Part shown: positions 59,249 through 64,000 of the stretch, in pieces | Position numbering within the stretch: the first letter of the stretch is position 1 | Layout of the letters: every line of letters begins with the position of its first letter | Assembly (NCBI RefSeq): GCF_006442965.1 | Contig: NZ_VFWX01000001.1 | Location: 372,001-436,000 of the forward strand | DNA: 64,000 nt | Direction: 5' to 3' | Source of the DNA: Mesorhizobium sp. CU3 | GTDB taxonomy: Bacteria; Pseudomonadota; Alphaproteobacteria; Rhizobiales; Rhizobiaceae | Program-made: the position numbers and the translations under genes | The notes under the pieces: generated by a model | Database searches by the model: none | What the model was told of the DNA's origin: nothing | Seen by the model: the letters and a program-made list of their open reading frames with translations, nothing else

Positions 59249-59638
59249 ATGAATGTCGGTGATGCCGCCGAGCGTTCCGGCCTGCCGGCCAAGACTATCC
59301 GCTACTATGAGGAGATCGGCCTGATCCGCCCGTCGCGGGCCGACAACGGTTATCGCGACTACTCCGGCGAGGACATCCATCGGCTCGCCTTCCTGCGCCG
59401 GGCACGCAATCTCGGCTTCTCAATCGACGATTGCAGGCAGCTGATGGCGCTCTATCAGGACCGCGGCCGCGCCAGCCACGACGTGCGCGAAATCGCCAGC
59501 GCCCATGTCAAGGCAATCGAGGAAAAGGTGCGCGAATTGCAGTCGATGCGTTCGACGCTGCAGAAGCTGATCCATGCCTGCCACGGCGACGAGCGGCCGG
59601 ACTGTCCGATCCTGGATGACATGGCTGGGGTGGCGTAA
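59249..59638 (+). CDS. hmrR: MerR-family copper regulator (HmrR/CueR type)
   Basis: A 129-residue activator. The MerR helix-turn-helix is in NVGDAAERSGLPAKTIRYYE; the dimer helix follows and the Cu-binding loop CHGDERPDC has the two cysteines with seven residues between that mark CueR/HmrR. AGGAG precedes the ATG. Its expected target, the copA promoter at 50092-50122, lies about 9 kb away rather than next door. Confidence 0.9.
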   Translation: MNVGDAAERSGLPAKTIRYYEEIGLIRPSRADNGYRDYSGEDIHRLAFLRRARNLGFSIDDCRQLMALYQDRGRASHDVREIASAHVKAIEEKVRELQSMRSTLQKLIHACHGDERPDCPILDDMAGVA

Positions 59639-59650
59639 GGCCGGATGGCC

Positions 59651-60121
59651 TCAGCGCTTCCAGAAATCGCGGTGCGGGGCGAGCATCTCGTCGGCGATTT
59701 CAGGGAACGGGCCAAAGACCTCGATCTTCTTCTGGCCGGAGGCGAAGACGGTGCGCGAAGGCAGGCTCATCGTCGGATTCTCAGCATGATCCCCGGTGAG
59801 CGCCAATAGCTCGCTCTCCTCGAAGCCGTAGACCAGCCGCCCGATATTGGCCCAATACATAGTGCCGGCGCACATCGCGCAGGGCTCGCCGGTCGTGACA
59901 AGCGTGCATTGCCATAGGAACTCCGGCTCATAGGCCGCAGCTGCGCGCCGCGCCAGTTCGGTCTCGGCATGGCGCACCGTGTCGAGATTGCCCTGCCGCA
60001 TCAGCACCTTGTCGTCCGGCCCGACCAGCACGCAGCCGAACGGATGATGCCCATGCGCCGCCGCCTCGCGGGCAACGGCGTCGGCGGATCGGAGATGGGC
60101 GAGCATCTGATCACGGGTCAT
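59651..60121 (-). CDS. Nucleoside/base deaminase (CDA-fold)
   Basis: About 156 residues. The zinc site has HAETE and PCAMCAGTMYWAN, the standard CDA-family pattern shared by guanine deaminase, TadA and cytosine deaminase relatives. The ATG at 60121 follows GGAGG, so the GTG at 60133 is not used. It is convergent with hmrR, 12 bp apart. The substrate is a purine or pyrimidine base, not specified by the motif. Confidence 0.87.
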   Translation of the reverse strand: MTRDQMLAHLRSADAVAREAAAHGHHPFGCVLVGPDDKVLMRQGNLDTVRHAETELARRAAAAYEPEFLWQCTLVTTGEPCAMCAGTMYWANIGRLVYGFEESELLALTGDHAENPTMSLPSRTVFASGQKKIEVFGPFPEIADEMLAPHRDFWKR

Positions 60122-60257
60122 GGCATCCTCCACGCAAAATCCAGCCTATGAGCGGCTCCTAGCCCGAGATTGCTGCCAAGAGCCATATTTAGCAATGGCT
60201 AACACTTAGCTGAACGAAGATTGACTAATCGGGTTCAAACCGTGAACAAAGTCTGGC

Positions 60258-60770
60258 ATGGTGCCCGCCATGCCTCTCATCTCCCCGATTCCCCTCAACC
60301 CCTTGATCGACGGCCGCCAGTCTGAGCGCGCCATGCTGGTGCGGCGCGGTGTGCAGCGGCTGCTCATGGAAATGGGCGCGCATGTGCTGCCGGAATTGTC
60401 CCTCGCCACCGGGCGCCGGGCCGATCTCGTGGCGCTGACGCGGCAGGGCGACATCTGGATCATCGAGATCAAATCCTCGATCGAGGATTTTAGGGTTGAC
60501 CGCAAATGGCCCGACTACCGGCTGCATTCCGATCGTTTCTTCTTCGCCACGCATCCCGGCGTGCCTGCGGAGATTTTTCCGGAGGAATGCGGCTTCATCC
60601 TTTCCGACGGCTATGGCGCGGAGATCCTGCGCGATGCGCCGGAGCACCGCATGGCAGCGGCGACGCGCAAGGCGCTGATGCTGCGGATCGCGCGCGCAGG
60701 CGCCGCGCGGCTGCTTGCGGCGGAGTTGGCGGGCGTGGCGGTGCCGGTGCTGGATGGCGAGAGCGAGTAG
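60258..60770 (+). CDS. mmcB: MmcB-family DNA repair protein
   Basis: A 170-residue protein matching the MmcB family described in Caulobacter as a DNA-damage-induced repair gene. LSLATGRRADLVALTRQGD and IWIIEIKSSIEDFRVDRKWP suggest a PD-(D/E)xK-like nuclease core, and DGYGAEILRDAPEHRM follows. ATGs at 60258 and 60270 are both possible; neither has a strong ribosome site. A GTTC-N7-GAAC palindrome lies just upstream. Confidence 0.85.
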   Translation: MVPAMPLISPIPLNPLIDGRQSERAMLVRRGVQRLLMEMGAHVLPELSLATGRRADLVALTRQGDIWIIEIKSSIEDFRVDRKWPDYRLHSDRFFFATHPGVPAEIFPEECGFILSDGYGAEILRDAPEHRMAAATRKALMLRIARAGAARLLAAELAGVAVPVLDGESE

Positions 60771-60779
60771 CTCGGGTTC

Positions 60780-60976
60780 CTCGCCTCACGCAGTGGGGAG
60801 AGGTGGCCCGGCGAAGCCGGGACGGAGAGGGGCCAGCGCGGCGTTTGGAAGTTAAGCACCATTGGCTCTGCTGATCTTGCGCCTGGTCCTGCATCGGCTC
60901 TGGCTTCGCGGAGGGCGTCCCCCGCTCCGTGCCGGCTTCGCCGGGCCACCTCTCCCCCGCCTTCGCGGGGGCGAGG
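60780..60976. repeat. RIME-like palindromic mosaic repeat
   Basis: Arms 60780-60832 and 60918-60975 are near reverse complements, with GGAGAGGTGGCCCGGCGAAG and its mirror. The 85-base interior holds no gene. It fills the gap between mmcB and the convergent nhaA gene, where it could act as a bidirectional message end. Confidence 0.75.
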
Positions 60977-60998
60977 AAATGCGCGTTGCGGGCAGCGC

Positions 60999-62189
60999 CT
61001 ACTCCGCTTCTTCCTCAACGCCGCCAGCCGCCGGCGCCATCAGCAGCACGGCGGCGCCAATCAGCGCGGCGATCAGCGATCCAGCAAGGATGCCGACCTT
61101 GACCGCGTCCTGCAGCGCCGCATCGCTGGCGAAGGCGAGCAGGCCGATGAACAGGCTCATGGTGAAGCCGATGCCGCAGAGCAGCGAAATGCCGACCATA
61201 TGCATCCAGCCGGCATTGAGCGGCAGGTCGGCCAGGCCGAGCCTTATGGCCAGAGCCGAGGAGCCGAAGACGCCGACCAGCTTGCCGAGCACCAGGCCGG
61301 CGGCGACGCCCAAGGTCAGCGGCTCGACCAGGGCGGCGAAGCTCAGGCCGCCGAGCGAGACGCCGGCATTGGCGAAGCCGAAGATCGGGATGACGATGAA
61401 GGGGACGAGCTTATGCAGGCCGTGCTCCAGTCGGTGCAACGGCGAATGTTCGGTGTCATGGCTTATCCCCGGCGTGCGCTCCAGCGGGATGGTCAGCGCG
61501 AGTGCTACGCCGGCAAGGGTGGCATGCACGCCCGATTTCAGCACCAGCACCCAGAGCACGACGCCCAGGACGAGGTATGGGACGAGGTTCATCACCCGCA
61601 TGCGGTTGAGCACGATCAGCACGGCGATGACGGCAAAGGCCGCCGCCAGATAGGCGAGCGACAGGCCGGTCGTGTAGAACAGCGCGATGATGATGACGGC
61701 GCCGAGATCGTCGATGATGGCCAAGGCGGTGAGGAAGACTTTCAGCGAGGCCGGCACGCGGTTGCCGAGCAGCGACAAGACGCCGAGCGCAAAGGCGATG
61801 TCGGTGGCGGTGGGGATCGCCCAGCCGGAGAGTGCTGCCGGATTGCCGCGGTTGATGGCGACATAGATCAGCGCCGGAAAAATCATGCCGCCCGCGGCGG
61901 CGATGCCGGGCAGCACGCGGCGCGGCCAGGTGGAGAGCTGGCCGTCCAGCACCTCGCGCTTGATCTCCAGCCCGACCAGCAGGAAGAACACCGCCATCAG
62001 CCCGTCATTGATCCAGTGCGAGACGCTGAGCGGCCCGAGATAGGCATGGAGCACGGCGAAATAGGTGCCCGCCAGCGGCGAATTGGCGACGATCAAAGCC
62101 AGAGCGGCCGCCACCATCAGGATGATGCCGCCGGCCGCCTCGCCGTCGAGGAATTCGCGCAGGATCGATTTCGGGCGCTGGTCTTGCAT
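60999..62189 (-). CDS. nhaA: Na+/H+ antiporter NhaA
   Basis: A 396-residue antiporter with about twelve membrane spans. The essential aspartates lie in [19 protein letters not shown], and [18 protein letters not shown] is a further family hallmark. It exchanges sodium for protons at the inner membrane in salt or alkaline stress. The ATG at 62189 follows GGAGAGC; the frame extends to 62258. A palindromic repeat lies just upstream of the gene. Confidence 0.94.
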   Translation of the reverse strand: MQDQRPKSILREFLDGEAAGGIILMVAAALALIVANSPLAGTYFAVLHAYLGPLSVSHWINDGLMAVFFLLVGLEIKREVLDGQLSTWPRRVLPGIAAAGGMIFPALIYVAINRGNPAALSGWAIPTATDIAFALGVLSLLGNRVPASLKVFLTALAIIDDLGAVIIIALFYTTGLSLAYLAAAFAVIAVLIVLNRMRVMNLVPYLVLGVVLWVLVLKSGVHATLAGVALALTIPLERTPGISHDTEHSPLHRLEHGLHKLVPFIVIPIFGFANAGVSLGGLSFAALVEPLTLGVAAGLVLGKLVGVFGSSALAIRLGLADLPLNAGWMHMVGISLLCGIGFTMSLFIGLLAFASDAALQDAVKVGILAGSLIAALIGAAVLLMAPAAGGVEEEAE

Positions 62190-62281
62190 GTGCTCTCCGT
62201 TGCCTGGTTTCTCGGCCGGCATTCTCGCGATGATGCGCAATGCTCTATGGCTGGGCAAGAGTCACAATTTGCGAAGGCCGG

Positions 62282-62458
62282 CGCCGCCCCTCATCTGCCT
62301 GCCGGCATCTTCTCCCCGTGAACGGGGAGAAGGGGGCTGTCGCGCAGGATTTCGCCAATATCCAGCGTTTGCGGATAGGAGCCGGCGTTGCCACCAGCCC
62401 CTTCTCCCCGTCACTATACGGGGAGAAGTGCCCGGCAGGGCGATGAGGGGCAGCGCCG
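62282..62458. repeat. RIME-like palindromic mosaic repeat
   Basis: Arms 62282-62336 and 62398-62458 are near reverse complements; each carries a CTTCTCCCCGT-type hairpin (TTCTCCCCGTGAACGGGGAG in the left arm). It occupies most of the 345-bp gap between nhaA and actR. No gene is seen there. Confidence 0.75.
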
Positions 62459-62534
62459 ACTTCGGCGGTTGGCGTCTTCACTACAAGCCGGCTTAAGGCA
62501 GGCCCGAGGCGCATAACGCCGCGCTCAGCGATGC

Positions 62535-63098
62535 TTACCGCGGCGCCCGCTTGGCCAGTATCCGCTGCAGCGTGCGGCGATGCATGTTCAGCCGGCGCGC
62601 CGTCTCGGAGACGTTGCGGTCGCACATTTCGTAGACGCGCTGGATATGCTCCCAGCGGACACGGTCGGCCGACATCGGGTTTTCCGGCGGAGCGGCGCGT
62701 TCGCCCGAGGTGCGGGTCAGCGCGGCAAACACGTCGTCGGCGTCGGCCGGCTTGGACAGATAGTCGACGGCGCCGAGCTTCACGGCCGTCACCGCGGTGG
62801 CGATGTTGCCGTAGCCGGTCAGGATGATGGCGCGGGCGTCGTCGCGCTTTTCGCGGATGGCGGCGACGACGTCGAGGCCGTTGCCGTCGCCCAGCCGCAT
62901 GTCGACCACCGCATAGGCCGGCGGATGGGCGCGCGCCTTGGCGACCGCCTCTTCCACGCTCTCGGCCGTCTCGACGACAAAGCCCCTCGTTTCCATGGCC
63001 CGGGCGAGCCGGGTGAGGAAAGGCTTGTCGTCCTCGACGATGAGCAGCGAGGTGTCCTCGCCCTCAACCATTGCCCCAGTCGTTTCGTCTGCGCTCAT
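62535..63098 (-). CDS. actR: Response regulator ActR/RegA
   Basis: A 187-residue regulator of redox, acid-tolerance and carbon/nitrogen functions. The receiver domain has SLLIVEDDKPF and the phosphorylated Asp at about 66 (VVDMRLGDG), with Lys in YLSKPAD. The C-terminus is a Fis-type helix-turn-helix (NVSETARRLNMHRRTLQRIL). ActR is among the most conserved regulators of the alphaproteobacteria. It is downstream of actS on the same strand, separated by about 200 bp. Confidence 0.95.
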   Translation of the reverse strand: MSADETTGAMVEGEDTSLLIVEDDKPFLTRLARAMETRGFVVETAESVEEAVAKARAHPPAYAVVDMRLGDGNGLDVVAAIREKRDDARAIILTGYGNIATAVTAVKLGAVDYLSKPADADDVFAALTRTSGERAAPPENPMSADRVRWEHIQRVYEMCDRNVSETARRLNMHRRTLQRILAKRAPR

Positions 63099-63305
63099 CT
63101 ATCGGCATCCTGCTGACCAAAGCACTTCGCTACGAAACGAATTCTAGCGAACGCACCTTAAGTCCTTGTTTCCGGGCATGTCGTTTCCCAAAAAAGCTGC
63201 ACGATTTCGGATGATATGCCTCACTTTTACGCAGATACAGTCCTGTGGCGGCAATGTCCAATTTTTACAGCCGGCAACAGAGCTGCCATGCAGTGATTGC
63301 AAGGG

Positions 63306-64000
63306 TTACGCATTGTCGAACATGGTGGCCGAAGCTTGATCCGGGTTGAGAAAGAGACCGCGCGGCCAGGAAATGTTCACCACCGCGCCTTCGCCGAGTC
63401 CGCTCGAATTGCGGAAATCGATGGTGGCGCCGGAGCGCTCGAGCAAGGTCTTGGCGATGAACAGGCCGAGCCCGAGGCCGCCGCCGGCCTCGGTGCCCTG
63501 GCGCGTCGACATATAGGGCTCGCCGATGCGGTCGATGATCTCGGGCGGAAAGCCCGGACCGTCGTCGGTGATGGAGAAGGTGACTTCCTCATTGTCCCAG
63601 GTCCAGCTCACGGTGACGGTCTTCTTGGCGAAATCGACGGCGTTCTCGACCAGATTGCCGAGTCCATAGATGACGCCGGGGCTGCGCTGGCCGACCGGCT
63701 CCGGGCCGATGCGCTCGCCAGGCCGCAGCCGGATCGAGATGCCGAAATCGCGATGCGGCGCCGTCACCTCCTCGACCAGCGAGGTGAGCGGCAGGCGCGA
63801 CAGATGCGCCTCGCCCTCCGAGGACAGGCTGGTCAACCGCTTCAGGATCTCGCGGCAACGCTCGCTCTGCGAGCGCAGGAGCTTGACGTCCTCGCCATAT
63901 TTCGGATCCTTGCCGAGCGCCTTTTCCATTTCCTTGGCGACGACGGTGATGGTGGCCAAAGGCGTGCCGAGTTCATGCGCGGCGGCGGCCGCCAGACCGT
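63306..64000 (-). CDS. actS: Sensor kinase ActS/RegB, C-terminal part (cut by window edge)
   Basis: The frame is open to the window edge; its visible part encodes about 230 residues of a histidine kinase. The first residues seen include AAAHELGTPLATIT, the RegB/ActS H-box, with the phosphorylated His encoded at 63975-63977. Downstream are the N-box (GLGNLVENAVDFAK), G1 (ITDDGPGFP) and G2 (GGGLGLGLFIAKTL). The membrane sensor part lies beyond the window. It phosphorylates ActR, its downstream neighbour. Confidence 0.93.
   Translation of the reverse strand, partial: GLAAAAAHELGTPLATITVVAKEMEKALGKDPKYGEDVKLLRSQSERCREILKRLTSLSSEGEAHLSRLPLTSLVEEVTAPHRDFGISIRLRPGERIGPEPVGQRSPGVIYGLGNLVENAVDFAKKTVTVSWTWDNEEVTFSITDDGPGFPPEIIDRIGEPYMSTRQGTEAGGGLGLGLFIAKTLLERSGATIDFRNSSGLGEGAVVNISWPRGLFLNPDQASATMFDNA

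Overview
The window looks like the chromosome of a Mesorhizobium-type alphaproteobacterium (order Rhizobiales). Evidence: high GC; a porin of the Omp2b/RopA type; an ActS/ActR (RegB/RegA) pair; a malic enzyme with a phosphotransacetylase tail next to mutS, with glnD, murJ and trpS following in the usual rhizobial order; DUF1127 and MmcB proteins; and many short palindromic mosaic repeats in intergenic gaps. I see no tRNA, rRNA, CRISPR array, prophage or complete insertion sequence.

Layout. 1-9.7 kb: a polyamine-type ABC importer (permease start, ATPase and binding protein on the minus strand), a LysR and a DeoR regulator, then on the plus strand a structured RNA leader, a choline-kinase-like protein and a dimethylglycine/sarcosine-dehydrogenase-like flavoprotein fused to a GcvT domain. 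A methyltransferase and a second kinase of the same superfamily follow. This block reads as uptake and breakdown of an N-methylated or amino-alcohol substrate. 9.7-17.7 kb: a DUF805 protein, a drug/metabolite exporter, a cytosine-deaminase-type amidohydrolase, an MsbA-like exporter, ilvD and a small VOC protein. 17.7-22.4 kb: two glycosyltransferases in line with prfC. 22.4-29.2 kb: small conserved proteins, a winged-helix/TPR regulator, an amine oxidase, tandemly duplicated class II glutamine amidotransferases and an Lrp regulator. 29.2-36.5 kb: dut, a HAD phosphatase, a secreted protein, a PEP-mutase-family lyase, a CysZ-like membrane protein, an EamA exporter, an adenosine-kinase-like sugar kinase and an orphan Xre/ParS-type antitoxin-like protein. 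36.5-39.2 kb: the porin, with an unusual four-part operator upstream, and a PAS-GGDEF diguanylate cyclase.

39.3-58.1 kb is the conserved backbone maeB-mutS-glnD-murJ-trpS-usp-nfu, split by two accessory insertions. The first lies between mutS and glnD: a TetR unit with its operator, a tautomerase, a frameshifted aldo/keto reductase, and a copper module with a CueR/HmrR-type promoter. The second is a VapBC pair between murJ and trpS. 58.1-64 kb: an L,D-transpeptidase lipoprotein, the copper regulator HmrR about 9 kb from its likely target copA, a nucleoside deaminase, mmcB, nhaA, actR and the truncated C-terminal part of actS.

The least explained items are the two-terminator RNA leader at about 4.45-4.66 kb, the symmetric operator at 36.59-36.65 kb, and the palindromic mosaic repeats, two of which supply coding sequence (the start of a HAD gene and the C-terminus of an EamA exporter). 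All functions are inferred from motifs and context by eye; no database search was run.
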